Shown here: positions 34,723 to 45,037 of the stretch, piece after piece
Position numbering within the stretch: the first letter of the stretch is position 1
Layout: every line of letters begins with the position of its first letter
Source: an uncultured Gammaproteobacteria bacterium
GTDB taxonomy: Bacteria; Pseudomonadota; Gammaproteobacteria; Pseudomonadales; Pseudohongiellaceae
NCBI GenBank assembly: GCA_913060975.1
Contig: CAJXVC010000002.1
Location: 434,001-498,000, forward strand
Length of the DNA stretch: 64,000 bases
Direction of reading: 5' to 3'
The notes under the pieces: generated by a model
What the model was told of the DNA's origin: nothing
Seen by the model: only the letters and a program-made list of their open reading frames with translations
Databases searched by the model: none
Translations under genes and position numbers: made by a program

Positions 34723-36513
34723 ATGGCTTACGTCCCATTAGCTGACCAAGACAAAGAGATGGAGATGCACCATCCTCATAGTTGGGTCGAGAAATACGTG
34801 TGGAGCCAAGATCACAAAGTGATCGCGATTCAATACGGTAGCATTGCAGTATTTACCGGCATCATTGGTTTGACGTTGTCTGTGCTGTTCCGTTTACAAC
34901 TGGGTTTTCCGGAGTCAGTAGACTTTATCGATCCGAACTTCTACTACCAGGCCGTGACAATGCACGGCATGATCATGGTGGTTTATTTCCTGACTGCCCT
35001 GTTCCTGGGTGGTTTCGGTAACTACATGATCCCCTTGATGTGTGGTGCGCGGGACATGGTATTCCCGTTCATGAACATGCTCTCGGTATGGACGTTCCTG
35101 TTGTCAGTGATCATTCTGATGGCCAGCTTCTTCGTAGGAGGTGGACCAACCGGTGCCGGCTGGACGCTCTATCCGCCGCAGACTGCGATGGAAGGTACGC
35201 CAGGTCATGACATGGGTATCGTCCTGATGCTGATCTCACTGGCTGTGTTTATCGTGGCGACTACCATGGGTGGTCTGAACTACGCTGTGACAGTCTTGCA
35301 GTATCGTTGCCGCGGTCTGACCATGATGCGCCTGCCTTTGACGGTGTGGGGCATTTTCGTTGCCACCATTTTGGCACTGTTTGCCTTCCCGGCTCTGCTC
35401 GTTGCCGCCATCATGATGTTGTTCGATACCCTGTTGGGTACCAGCTTCTTCATGCCAGCTGTCATTGAAGCCGGTGCGCCGCTTGACCATAACGGTGGTA
35501 GCCCACTGTTGTTCCAGCACTTGTTCTGGTTCTTCGGTCACCCGGAAGTGTACATCGTTGCGCTGCCAGCCTTTGGTCTGGTCTCTGACGTACTGTCGAC
35601 TCACGCGCGCAAGAACATCTTCGGTTACCGCATGATGGTCTGGGCGATTATCGCCATTGGTGGTTTGAGCTTTATCGTTTGGGCTCACCACATGTACGTA
35701 TCTGGTATGCACCCTTACTTCGGCTTCTTCTTTGCCACGACCACATTGATTATTGCGGTCCCAACGGCATTGAAAGTCTACAACTGGGTACTGACGCTTT
35801 GGGAAGGTGACATCCGACTCAACGCGCCCATGTATTTCGCCATTGGCTTTATCTTCACGTTTATTCACGGCGGCCTGACCGGTCTGTTCCTGGGTAACGT
35901 GGTTATCGACTTGCCATTGTCCGATACCTATTTCGTGATTGCTCACTTCCACATGGTAATGGGCGTGTCACCAATCCTGGTATTGTTCGCAGCGATCTAT
36001 CACTGGTATCCATTGATGTCTGGTCGCATGTTCCATGAAGGCCTGGCCAAAGCTCACTTCTGGCTGACTTTCCTTGGCGCCTACGCGATCTACTTGCCAA
36101 TGCACTACCTTGGCTTCCTGGGTGTACCACGTCGTTACTATCAAATCGGTGCGACCGATTTCATTCCAGCTTCTGCACAGGATCTCAATGCATCGATCAC
36201 GATTGCAGCGATCTTTGTTGCTGTGGCACAGCTGCTGTTCTTCGTGAACATCATCTGGAGCCTGAAGTACGGCAAGAAAGCCGAAAAGAACCCTTGGGGT
36301 TCTGCTTCACTGGAATGGCAAACACCTGATCTGCCACCCAAGCACGGCAACTGGGGCGACGAACTGCCTACGGTTTATCGCTGGGCTTATGACTACAGCG
36401 TGCCAGGTGCCCATGAAGACTTTATTCCTCAAAATACACCAGAAACCGTCGAACCAACCGTGGACGAAGAACACTTCGACCCGGATCAAGACGCTTCAAA
36501 GGCTGATATATGA
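34723..36513 (+). CDS. coxA: Cytochrome c oxidase subunit I
   Basis: A 596-residue haem-copper oxidase core with 12 or more helices. The copper ligands lie in FFGHPEVYIVALPAFG and AHHMYVSGMHPYFG, and the haem ligands in the conserved His residues (MHGMIMV; HFHMVMG). Proton-channel residues of A-type enzymes are present: Asp in CGARDMVFP (D-channel), Glu in HPEVY, and Lys in VPTALKVYNW (K-channel). A strong Shine-Dalgarno AGGAGG sits seven bases before ATG. It overlaps the next gene by four bases. Confidence 0.96.
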   Translation: MAYVPLADQDKEMEMHHPHSWVEKYVWSQDHKVIAIQYGSIAVFTGIIGLTLSVLFRLQLGFPESVDFIDPNFYYQAVTMHGMIMVVYFLTALFLGGFGNYMIPLMCGARDMVFPFMNMLSVWTFLLSVIILMASFFVGGGPTGAGWTLYPPQTAMEGTPGHDMGIVLMLISLAVFIVATTMGGLNYAVTVLQYRCRGLTMMRLPLTVWGIFVATILALFAFPALLVAAIMMLFDTLLGTSFFMPAVIEAGAPLDHNGGSPLLFQHLFWFFGHPEVYIVALPAFGLVSDVLSTHARKNIFGYRMMVWAIIAIGGLSFIVWAHHMYVSGMHPYFGFFFATTTLIIAVPTALKVYNWVLTLWEGDIRLNAPMYFAIGFIFTFIHGGLTGLFLGNVVIDLPLSDTYFVIAHFHMVMGVSPILVLFAAIYHWYPLMSGRMFHEGLAKAHFWLTFLGAYAIYLPMHYLGFLGVPRRYYQIGATDFIPASAQDLNASITIAAIFVAVAQLLFFVNIIWSLKYGKKAEKNPWGSASLEWQTPDLPPKHGNWGDELPTVYRWAYDYSVPGAHEDFIPQNTPETVEPTVDEEHFDPDQDASKADI

Positions 36514-37124
36514 GTCTATTCAAGAGTCTCGCGGTAAAGCCGTGGGAGCGTAAAGGAATCATCGGAGGCCTCCGACCTGAGGGGGCCTTCGATACTTCAC
36601 CTGAAAAGGTGGGGCTAAGCTACTTTCTGGTTATCGCCAGCGTGGTCTTTTCGCTTTTCATGGTCAGCTACGTCATTCGTATGGAGCTGCCAGACTGGCA
36701 ACCGTTGTCCGAGCCAGGGCAATTGTGGGCCAATACCTTACTGCTGATTCTCAGCAGCGTATTGTTCCAGTGGACACGCAACATCGTAAGCAGCGACAAG
36801 CCTCGCAACCTGATGACCGCCTTTTTTGGTGCCGGTCTGTTTGCGATCTTGTTTATTGCCGGCCAGTTGATGACTTGGGGTAACTTGCAGGAGGGTGGTT
36901 TCTATCTCACATCCAACCCTGCCAACGCCTTCTACTATTTATTGACTGGATTGCACGCAGTTCACCTGTTGGGCGGTTTGTGGGTATGGAGCAAAGGCGC
37001 CATCCGCTTGCTGTCTGGCGCCGAAGCCAAGGATCTCCGACTGAGCGTTGAGTTATGCACGCTCTATTGGCATTTCTTGCTTGTCGTTTGGTTGATACTG
37101 TTTGCCTTTCTGGCCAACACATAA
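36510..37124 (+). CDS. Cytochrome c oxidase subunit III-like protein (first copy)
   Basis: A 204-residue membrane protein with five hydrophobic helices. GLHAVHLLGGLWVW and TLYWHFLLVVWLILFAF mark the subunit III fold. The first copy has a 40-residue hydrophilic N-terminus (KPWERKGIIGGL) and differs from its neighbour in the last helix, where the usual WHFVD Asp is Leu. It is translationally coupled to coxA. Two different subunit III genes in one operon is an unusual layout. Confidence 0.88.
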   Translation: MSLFKSLAVKPWERKGIIGGLRPEGAFDTSPEKVGLSYFLVIASVVFSLFMVSYVIRMELPDWQPLSEPGQLWANTLLLILSSVLFQWTRNIVSSDKPRNLMTAFFGAGLFAILFIAGQLMTWGNLQEGGFYLTSNPANAFYYLLTGLHAVHLLGGLWVWSKGAIRLLSGAEAKDLRLSVELCTLYWHFLLVVWLILFAFLANT

Positions 37125-37180
37125 TTTTGTTTAATTGATTAGAAAAACGCGAAAGCGAAACAAGTAACGGGAATTTTAGG

Positions 37181-37861
37181 ATGAGTGAAGCAGCCGTAGC
37201 AGCAAATAGCCCAGCCGAAGGTATGGATGGGCTGGTCGACGACTGGAGCGCCGACAAGCAGGCGTATCATGTGCCTTGGGGTAAGGCCATGATGTGGTTA
37301 TTCCTGGTCAGTGACACCTTTATCTTTTCATGCTTTTTGGTGGGCTACCTGAATGTCAGGATGACCACTACTGAGCCCTGGCCTGTCCAGAGTGAGATCT
37401 TCGCCCTGTCATTTGGTGGCGCACCGATCCCTCTGATTCTGATTGCCATCATGACTTTTGTGCTCATTACCAGTTCGGGCACCATGGCCATGGCGGTCAA
37501 TTATGGCTATCGCCGGGACAAGACCAAAACCTTCTGGCTAATCTGTGCCACAGCCCTGTTTGGTGCCATGTTCGTTGGCATGCAGGTTTTCGAGTGGTCA
37601 AAACTGATTGGCGACGAAGGTGTACGCCCCTGGGGTAACCCCTTTGGCGCTGCCCAGTTCGGGTCGATCTTTTTTATGGTGACGGGCTTCCACGGTCTGC
37701 ACGTAACCTGCGGTGTTATCTATCTGATGTGGGTAGCACTCAGGGTCAAGCGGGGTTATTACGATGACAAAGGTTTCGAGATTGTCGAAATCGCCGGTCT
37801 CTACTGGCACTTTGTTGACCTTGTTTGGGTATTCATTTTCGCGTTTTTCTATTTATTGTAA
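37181..37861 (+). CDS. Cytochrome c oxidase subunit III (second copy)
   Basis: A 226-residue subunit III with five to six hydrophobic helices. VTGFHGLHVTCGVIYL and GLYWHFVDLVWVFIFAFFYLL are close to the family consensus, including the Asp after WHFV. It follows the first subunit III gene by 56 bases and precedes the small subunit IV gene by 12 bases. Confidence 0.92.
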   Translation: MSEAAVAANSPAEGMDGLVDDWSADKQAYHVPWGKAMMWLFLVSDTFIFSCFLVGYLNVRMTTTEPWPVQSEIFALSFGGAPIPLILIAIMTFVLITSSGTMAMAVNYGYRRDKTKTFWLICATALFGAMFVGMQVFEWSKLIGDEGVRPWGNPFGAAQFGSIFFMVTGFHGLHVTCGVIYLMWVALRVKRGYYDDKGFEIVEIAGLYWHFVDLVWVFIFAFFYLL

Positions 37862-37873
37862 GAGGGGACAACA

Positions 37874-38263
37874 ATGTCATCAGATGCAGGACAACAACAT
37901 CCTCTAGGGATTTACTACAAGGTTTGGATTCTACTCTTCGTAGTTAGCTTCTTTTCCTACATGGTAGATTATCTGGAGTTTCAGGGCGCATTGCGCTGGA
38001 CTCTGGTTCTTCTGTTCATGGTTATCAAGGCTGGATTCATTATCGCCATTTTCATGCACGTCGTTTGGGAGCGCATGGCACTGGCCTTAACTATCCTCGG
38101 CCCTCCAGTCGTACTGTTACTCTTGATCGGTTTGATGGCCGTTGAAGGTAACTACACTGAAGAAGCGCGCTTCAACTACATGGGTCACGATCGTGACGCA
38201 GTAGCGCTGACTCCTGCCGATTTACACGGTGGTGAACACGGCGGTGAAGAGGAAGCTCACTAA
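37874..38263 (+). CDS. Cytochrome c oxidase subunit IV (CyoD/CtaF-like)
   Basis: A 129-residue small membrane protein with three hydrophobic helices (about 14-35, 43-65, 75-95) and the central VIKAGFIIAIFMHVVWER motif typical of bacterial oxidase subunit IV. The C-terminus is hydrophilic and ends in a His/Glu-rich tail. It closes the oxidase operon and is followed by a strong terminator. Confidence 0.9.
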   Translation: MSSDAGQQHPLGIYYKVWILLFVVSFFSYMVDYLEFQGALRWTLVLLFMVIKAGFIIAIFMHVVWERMALALTILGPPVVLLLLIGLMAVEGNYTEEARFNYMGHDRDAVALTPADLHGGEHGGEEEAH

Positions 38264-38295
38264 ACTGCTATTGAGCACAAAGTGAATACGCAAAG

Positions 38296-38324
38296 AAAAG
38301 GGCTGTGAGAACAGCCCTTTTTTT
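38296..38324. terminator. Bidirectional intrinsic terminator after the oxidase operon
   Basis: Perfect 11-bp stem AAAAGGGCTGT / ACAGCCCTTTT with a GAGA loop, followed by T residues. It ends the oxidase operon on the plus strand; because the stem is flanked by A and T runs it can also end the leftward aroE transcript. Confidence 0.9.
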
Positions 38325-38366
38325 GTGCCTGTCGTTTATGACAGGCGACGATCAATAAACGGAGAC

Positions 38367-39179
38367 TTAGCGGCGCAACGCGGCAATGACCGGCTGCGTT
38401 TCCGGGCGTTTGCCTTGCCAAAGCAGGAATGATTCAGCGGCTTGCTCCACCAGCATGCCCAGCCCATCCAGACAGACTCCTGCGCCATGTTGCTTGGCCC
38501 AGCTAACAAAAACTGTGTCGCTATCGCCATACATCATGTCATAGCAGCAGGTAGATTCAGCAATCAAGGCCGGGGAGAGTGCTGGAAGCTCGCCATGCAA
38601 ACTCAGGCTGGTGGCATTGATGATGATATCGAAAGGCTTTCGGTCCAGTGCTTCGAACGAAGTGGCATCAACCCTGGCGATGTCTGCGAATTCATTCTGA
38701 ATTGTTTGCGCTTTGGCCAAGGTTCGATTTACCAGCACAATCTGTTCAGGAGACTGCTCAATCAGCGCCGGCAATGCACCACGTGCAGCGCCTCCTGCAC
38801 CAACCAGTAAAACGCGTTTGCCGGCAATCGCCACCTGATGGTTTTCAGTAATGTCTGTCACTATCCCGCGGCCATCGGTATTGTCTCCGAACAACTCGCC
38901 ATTGCTATCCAGCATCAGGGTATTGACCGCTTTTGCCAGTTGCGCCTGTATGGAGGTGGACGCACACAACGCAAACGCCGATTCTTTATGGGGTACTGTG
39001 ACGTTTAGACCACCACCCCCGGCTGAGAAAAATTCATCAACGAAAGATTTCAAGCCATCGGCTTCGACCTGTATCGCCGCGTATTGCACATCGGCGGTAA
39101 ATTGCTCGGCGAACAGTGTATGGATACGCGGTGATTTGCTGTGCGCAACGGGGTCGCCGATAACGGCGTAACGAGTCAT
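38367..39179 (-). CDS. aroE: Shikimate dehydrogenase
   Basis: A 270-residue NADPH-dependent enzyme reducing 3-dehydroshikimate to shikimate in aromatic amino acid synthesis. It has the substrate-binding SKSPRIHTLF (about 14-23), catalytic Lys and Asp in VTVPHKE and GDNTDGRG, and the nucleotide-binding VGAGGAARGALPAL (about 125-138). It follows hemF on the same strand by about 80 bases, the same order as in Pseudomonas. Confidence 0.96.
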   Translation of the reverse strand: MTRYAVIGDPVAHSKSPRIHTLFAEQFTADVQYAAIQVEADGLKSFVDEFFSAGGGGLNVTVPHKESAFALCASTSIQAQLAKAVNTLMLDSNGELFGDNTDGRGIVTDITENHQVAIAGKRVLLVGAGGAARGALPALIEQSPEQIVLVNRTLAKAQTIQNEFADIARVDATSFEALDRKPFDIIINATSLSLHGELPALSPALIAESTCCYDMMYGDSDTVFVSWAKQHGAGVCLDGLGMLVEQAAESFLLWQGKRPETQPVIAALRR

Positions 39180-39258
39180 GGGTTGGTTTGGCCTGTTAGT
39201 TCATGCATTGCTTGTTCTGCATTTGTCTTTGGTATCGAACCTGAATCCAAACTCACGC

Positions 39259-40188
<930 letters not shown>

Positions 40189-40207
40189 CTATTACTGTTA
40201 AGAGTTT

Positions 40208-40762
40208 TCATCGAATAATAGCACCGGTCATCAAGTCTCTTATTTGCGATGGGTCAGATTCCTGGCCGATTTCACCAGTCACAATGAAGTCCAGTGCGTC
40301 CCCAAAACGTTGACGCACATCCTGTTCGTTTCGCAGTTCAGGTTCATTGGCCTGATTGGCCGATGTCGACACGATTGGACCACCGAACGCGCTACACAAG
40401 GCATGCACGACAGGGTGGGAGGAAACACGAATGGCAACAGAGGTATGCTGGCCACGAATCCAGGCAGGGAAGAGTGGTTCCGGGTCGGGTATAAGCCAGG
40501 TCACCGGGCCCGGCCAGGTTGCCTCGAGCTGCCCGATTTGTTCGCTGGCAAGCGGCGCCAATAGTGGCTCGACTTGCTCTTGATTGGCGGCAACCAACAG
40601 CAAGCCCTTGTCTACTTCGCGCTGTTTGATGGCCAGAATCTTGTGCACTGCCTTTTCATCAAACGGGTCACAGCCAAATCCCCACACTGCTTCTGTCGGA
40701 TAAGCAATGACATGGCCCTGACGCAGGTGATGCACGGCCTGCTCAATAGCGACGTTGCTCAT
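40208..40762 (-). CDS. tsaC: L-threonylcarbamoyladenylate synthase (TsaC/YrdC type)
   Basis: A 184-residue enzyme for the first step of t6A modification of tRNA. The YrdC fold shows PTEAVWGFGCDPFD (about 21-34), KQREVDKGLLLVAAN and VAIRVSSHP with STSANQANEPE. It is of the short TsaC form without the Sua5 C-terminal domain. It lies between dprA and hemF. Confidence 0.94.
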   Translation of the reverse strand: MSNVAIEQAVHHLRQGHVIAYPTEAVWGFGCDPFDEKAVHKILAIKQREVDKGLLLVAANQEQVEPLLAPLASEQIGQLEATWPGPVTWLIPDPEPLFPAWIRGQHTSVAIRVSSHPVVHALCSAFGGPIVSTSANQANEPELRNEQDVRQRFGDALDFIVTGEIGQESDPSQIRDLMTGAIIR

Positions 40763-40918
40763 ATCAAAATCTCGGTGCGAAAAAGCCAGGATGCATTAGA
40801 GGACATGATCAGCAAATTCAGTTCATTGCGCATTGTTGGTCAAGTCCGGTGCCAACAAATGAAAAACGGCAAGCTACAGTACCCTTGGCCCGTTGGCAAG
40901 TTAGTGAGCCGGCTCAAA

Positions 40919-42091
40919 TTAGCCCGGGGTGGGCAGCGCTATAATCCGCCCACCTTCTTGTCTGATCAACCCGGCCAACTCAAGTTCTTGTAGGCCACCG
41001 CTGATTTGAGGCCATGGCAATCCTAACTCGTTTTGCAGTTCATCGGGTAGACAGCCTTGCCCCTGAAGTCGTTGCCAGATTTGCTTACCGGTAGCACTCA
41101 GCGCTGCCTCAGCCAATTGTCTCTGCTGCGATTGATCGCTTGGCTTGTTAGCCTCTCGCCACTCAGTCGTCACCTCCAGCAAATATTCTTCAAGCTCTTC
41201 TACTATATGCTCAACTTGATCAACCAAAGTGGCGCCTTGTCTTATCAGGGTATGACAACCTGCTGATTGCGCTGCCCCAGGAGGGCCCGGCATGGCAAAT
41301 ACTTCCCGGTTTTGTTCCATTGCCAAACGCGCGCTAATTAACGAGCCCGATTTCGCTTCTGCTTCCACAACGAGGACGCCCAGACTCAAGCCCGTGACAA
41401 TACGATTGCGGCGCGGAAAATTAGCTGGATATGCCCGCGTTCCTAGCGGAAATTCACTCACCAGCGCCCCATTGTTCTTGATGTGTTCTGCCAACTCCTG
41501 ATTCTGTCGCGGATAGACCTGATCAATGCCTGTGCCCAATACCGCAATAGTCGGCTGGCCGGCATCCAGTGCGCCACGATGGGCACACGCATCGATGCCA
41601 TTGGCCAGCCCGCTCACGATGGTTAACCCGCGCTGACTACATTGCCGCGCCATCCACCGAGCGTTTCTGGAGCCGTTAATTGAGCAACGTCGCGAACCAA
41701 CGATCGCTAGCGACGGGTGATGTAAACAGCTTTTGTCACCAATAACATAGAGAATCGGTGGGGGAGAGTCGATTTCCCGCAGTTGCGCCGGATAGTCTTG
41801 CGACTCGAATACCAGCAAATGTTGGCCGGTGGATTCACCCCAGCGCAGTGACCGGTTAATCGCGTCGACATCGATCACAGAACGATGCAAATGGGTCTCC
41901 AACCATTCGGCTGTCTCTTCCCGCTGCCGCAGTGCCGCGAGGCTGCCACAGGTTTGCAGCATCCTGGCAAAACTGGCGGTCACCGCCGCTGATTGCAGAC
42001 ACAATGCAAGATAGTCAGTTGTCAGTGTTGTTGCTGATGCTGGTGCTGTTTGGTGAATTGATGACAACGTTTTGGCATCCGCCCCTGTCAC
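40919..42091 (-). CDS. dprA: DNA-processing protein DprA
   Basis: A 390-residue protein that loads RecA on incoming single-stranded DNA during natural transformation. N-terminal SAM-like region (about 15-90), Rossmann-like core with GSRRCSINGSRNARWMA, SGLANGIDACAHRGAL and AVLGTGIDQVYPRQN, and a C-terminal winged-helix domain (about 320-385). Full length. It lies downstream of the LysM gene in the conserved LysM-dprA-tsaC order. Confidence 0.95.
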   Translation of the reverse strand: MTGADAKTLSSIHQTAPASATTLTTDYLALCLQSAAVTASFARMLQTCGSLAALRQREETAEWLETHLHRSVIDVDAINRSLRWGESTGQHLLVFESQDYPAQLREIDSPPPILYVIGDKSCLHHPSLAIVGSRRCSINGSRNARWMARQCSQRGLTIVSGLANGIDACAHRGALDAGQPTIAVLGTGIDQVYPRQNQELAEHIKNNGALVSEFPLGTRAYPANFPRRNRIVTGLSLGVLVVEAEAKSGSLISARLAMEQNREVFAMPGPPGAAQSAGCHTLIRQGATLVDQVEHIVEELEEYLLEVTTEWREANKPSDQSQQRQLAEAALSATGKQIWQRLQGQGCLPDELQNELGLPWPQISGGLQELELAGLIRQEGGRIIALPTPG

Positions 42092-42268
42092 TGATGGTTG
42101 AGTAGTCGCGTACAGCCGCGCCTAAAACTTGCTACGGCTTCCTGGCCAACTAACGCAAGAATCGTCTGAGCTGAGCTGTTTAGCGCAACAGGTTGTCATC
42201 TCAATTCGGCTTTGGGGTGTTATTTGTTGTAGCGGCTCAACTGGCGCTTGTGGCCAACTGAGCGAAGC

Positions 42269-43408
42269 TCAGGGATTTGTTACGCGAAAGTTTAGTTCAA
42301 TAGGGCGGGGGCTGCTAAGAATCACAGCATAACTAAAACCATCGAAGACTTTATAAACAAGCAGGGTCCCGATGTCGTCGCCGGGCAGGGCCACGCGAGC
42401 CTGATTGTTGGAGAAAATATTGCGCATGCGTTCCTGGAAAGTCATTCGGCTCCGTTCGACCACATCGACGATATTCGAATCCTCTGTGCGTACCGCCAGA
42501 ACGTGACCGATTTCCAGATCTTCCTCAGAGCCAATGTTGATGACCACGGTGTCGAGCTGGGATCCCATTGCCTCGCCATTGAGCACGGACATTATACGTG
42601 CTTCGACGGGGTGGCTGGGTTCAGTGGGGAAGATAGTTGCGCCAAGTGACGTCTGTTCGCGGACTAGTAAGCGGTCACCAACTCTTATTTCTTTGCTGCT
42701 GTTGTTGATCAACAGGCGGCGAACATTGTCTTCATGCGAACTGACAATCGTTGCGAAACCCAGATATTCCACTTCCAGCCCCAGTAGCTCATCACCGGAG
42801 TCGTCAAAGTATTCGCGGCTCGGTCGGTAGACTTCAAACGAAGTAGTGCGCTCTGGCCAGGTCCCGCGCGCGAAAATCTCATCACCAGTAGCAATCGCCA
42901 GATTGTCGCCCAGATTTTGCACAATATAAGGAGCTGCGTCGTACAACTCCTGTGTGACAATACGATTCTGGGTAAAGCTGTTTTCAATAGACTCAAGAGG
43001 GATGGCCGGTATCGCGCTAGTGAGTGTTTGCTCACGCATAGTCGGGCTGAGTCGTTCGACATCTTGTGAGCCACGCTTGACCATAATACGGGGCGAGCCG
43101 CCGACGAAATTCACCGTGAGAATATCACCCGGGAAGATAAGGTCAGGGTCGTCCAGATAGCGGTCTGGCTTCCAGATTTCCTGCCAACGATCGGGATCTA
43201 CCATGAATTGACTGGCTATTTCCCAGAGGCTGTCGCCTTCCTGGACCGTGTAACTGGTCGGATAATCATTGCGCAGCAGAGAGCTGCTTTGTGCCCAGAC
43301 ACTTGAAAGCGGCAAAAAACAAACTATATATAGAAACAGTAAGCGGGACACCGCGCGAGGAGACAACGCAAAAGGTGGGACTTGCTGGGAAACGCGCGGG
43401 TTAAGCAT
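42269..43408 (-). CDS. LysM-domain cell-envelope protein
   Basis: A 379-residue exported protein with a signal sequence (hydrophobic stretch about 22-38, cleavage near SVWAQ). A LysM peptidoglycan-binding module with YTVQEGDSLWEIASQF lies at about 53-105. The remainder (about 110-379) is a beta-rich region of unknown function conserved in the homologue found next to dprA in Pseudomonas. The exact role in the envelope is not established. It is divergent from def. Confidence 0.9.
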   Translation of the reverse strand: MLNPRVSQQVPPFALSPRAVSRLLFLYIVCFLPLSSVWAQSSSLLRNDYPTSYTVQEGDSLWEIASQFMVDPDRWQEIWKPDRYLDDPDLIFPGDILTVNFVGGSPRIMVKRGSQDVERLSPTMREQTLTSAIPAIPLESIENSFTQNRIVTQELYDAAPYIVQNLGDNLAIATGDEIFARGTWPERTTSFEVYRPSREYFDDSGDELLGLEVEYLGFATIVSSHEDNVRRLLINNSSKEIRVGDRLLVREQTSLGATIFPTEPSHPVEARIMSVLNGEAMGSQLDTVVINIGSEEDLEIGHVLAVRTEDSNIVDVVERSRMTFQERMRNIFSNNQARVALPGDDIGTLLVYKVFDGFSYAVILSSPRPIELNFRVTNP

Positions 43409-43453
43409 GTAATAAATTCCGCCCTTTTTGGCAGCGATATCTTAGCAATACGG

Positions 43454-43490
43454 TATAATTATCACTAGAAGCAGTTCACAGTCTGCTTCT
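43454..43490 (+). promoter_or_regulatory. Predicted def promoter -10 box and leader hairpin
   Basis: A perfect TATAAT at 43454-43459 predicts a start near 43466; a -35 box is not clear. Directly at the predicted 5' end is an 8-bp perfect inverted repeat, AGAAGCAG (43467-43474) and CTGCTTCT (43483-43490). A direct repeat CTCGAGCCG follows at 43515 and 43528, upstream of the def ATG at 43551. Confidence 0.5.
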
Positions 43491-43550
43491 TCTGTCGCAA
43501 TTCTCTTTTATTGTCTCGAGCCGAGTACTCGAGCCGGATCTGACCTTACA

Positions 43551-44057
43551 ATGGCCAAACTCGACATTCTTGAATTTCCAGACCCACGACTGCGTACCAA
43601 AGCGACGCCGGTCACTGTCTTCGATAGCAAACTCGAAGCGCTGATCGATGACATGTTCGAAACCATGTACGAAGCTCAGGGTATTGGTCTGGCCGCAACT
43701 CAGGTTAACGTGCATAAGCGTTTGCTGGTAATAGATGTATCGGAAAATCGCGATACTCCTCTAGTATTTATTAACCCGGAGTTCGAAATAATTGAACACG
43801 AGCTCTGTGAATACGATGAAGGCTGTCTGTCTGTGCCTGGTTTTTACGAAACCGTTTCCAGGCCACAGAAAATCGCCGTTACCGCGACTGATCGTACTGG
43901 CGAACAATTCACAGTTGCGGCCGAAGGCATTTTGGCCACCTGTGTACAGCACGAAATCGACCATCTGGACGGCAAACTCTTTGTCGACTACATCAGCACT
44001 CTGAAGCGGCAACGTATTCGCAGCAAGCTGGAAAAAGAACACAAGAAGTCGGCCTGA
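43551..44057 (+). CDS. def: Peptide deformylase
   Basis: A 168-residue metalloenzyme removing the N-formyl group from new proteins. All three motifs are intact: GIGLAATQ (about 45-52), EGCLSVPG (about 88-95) and QHEIDHLDG (about 131-139). It is the first gene of the def-fmt-rsmB-trkA-trkH run. Confidence 0.97.
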   Translation: MAKLDILEFPDPRLRTKATPVTVFDSKLEALIDDMFETMYEAQGIGLAATQVNVHKRLLVIDVSENRDTPLVFINPEFEIIEHELCEYDEGCLSVPGFYETVSRPQKIAVTATDRTGEQFTVAAEGILATCVQHEIDHLDGKLFVDYISTLKRQRIRSKLEKEHKKSA

Positions 44058-44062
44058 ACCTG

Positions 44063-45037
44063 ATGCATTCTTACCGGATCTGTTTTGCAGGTACGCCTGC
44101 CTTTGCTGCCGGTCACCTAGACGCTTTACTCAATTCCTCCCACCAGCTGTGTGCAGTGCTGACACAGCCGGATCGGCCGGCCGGTCGTGGCAAGCGCTTG
44201 CTGCCCAGCCCGGTTAAGCAACTGGCATTGGACAACAACTTGCCAGTTCATCAGCCGGCCAGCCTGAAGTCAGCCGAAGCAGAACAATTACTTGTCGATC
44301 TTGATGTCGATTTACTGATCGTTGTGGCCTATGGGCTCATACTGCCCGCCAGTATTCTGGCTATTCCCAAACTGGGGTGTATTAATGTCCACGCCTCTTT
44401 GCTGCCGCGCTGGCGTGGCGCCGCGCCCATTGAACGCGCCATGCTCGCCGGCGATAGCGAAACCGGCATTACGATCATGCAAATGGATGCGGGCCTGGAT
44501 ACCGGACCGATGCTACTTCTCGAAGCTACACCTATCGCTGAAACTGACTCGCGGGATGCTCTTGAAGAGCGACTGATGCAATTGGGCCGGCGCCTGCTGA
44601 CAGACACACTGGCTGATTACGAGTCCTTGCGTGCCAATGCCACAGAACAGGATGACAGTCTTAGCACTTATGCGGCGAAACTGGACAAGACCGAGTCAGA
44701 AGTGGATTGGCACAACAGTGCCAGGCAGATTCTTCGACAGATTCGCGCCACCGCCGGCCGCAACCCTGCCTATAGCCATTTCAATAGTGATCGCTTGCGG
44801 TTATTGGATGCAAAGGTGTTGTCGGATTTTTCCGGAGTCTCTTCTTCTACCGAACCCGGCACTATTATCGATTCTGACCGACACAGTTTTACAGTACTCT
44901 GCGGCGAGCAGGCTCTGCAAATCACCGCGGCACAATTACCCGGCAAAAAGGCCATGGCGGTGACTGATATCAGCAATTCCCGCCCGGATCTGTTCGCCAC
45001 TGGCAAGCAATTCTCCAGCCCCGCCAACGCCACATGA
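44063..45037 (+). CDS. fmt: Methionyl-tRNA formyltransferase
   Basis: A 324-residue enzyme formylating initiator Met-tRNA. The formyl-transfer core shows AGTPAFAAGHLDAL, INVHASLLPRWRGAAPIERA (catalytic Asn and His region) and MDAGLDTGPML; the C-terminal domain that binds tRNA covers about 210-310. It follows def by five bases and overlaps rsmB by four. Confidence 0.97.
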   Translation: MHSYRICFAGTPAFAAGHLDALLNSSHQLCAVLTQPDRPAGRGKRLLPSPVKQLALDNNLPVHQPASLKSAEAEQLLVDLDVDLLIVVAYGLILPASILAIPKLGCINVHASLLPRWRGAAPIERAMLAGDSETGITIMQMDAGLDTGPMLLLEATPIAETDSRDALEERLMQLGRRLLTDTLADYESLRANATEQDDSLSTYAAKLDKTESEVDWHNSARQILRQIRATAGRNPAYSHFNSDRLRLLDAKVLSDFSGVSSSTEPGTIIDSDRHSFTVLCGEQALQITAAQLPGKKAMAVTDISNSRPDLFATGKQFSSPANAT

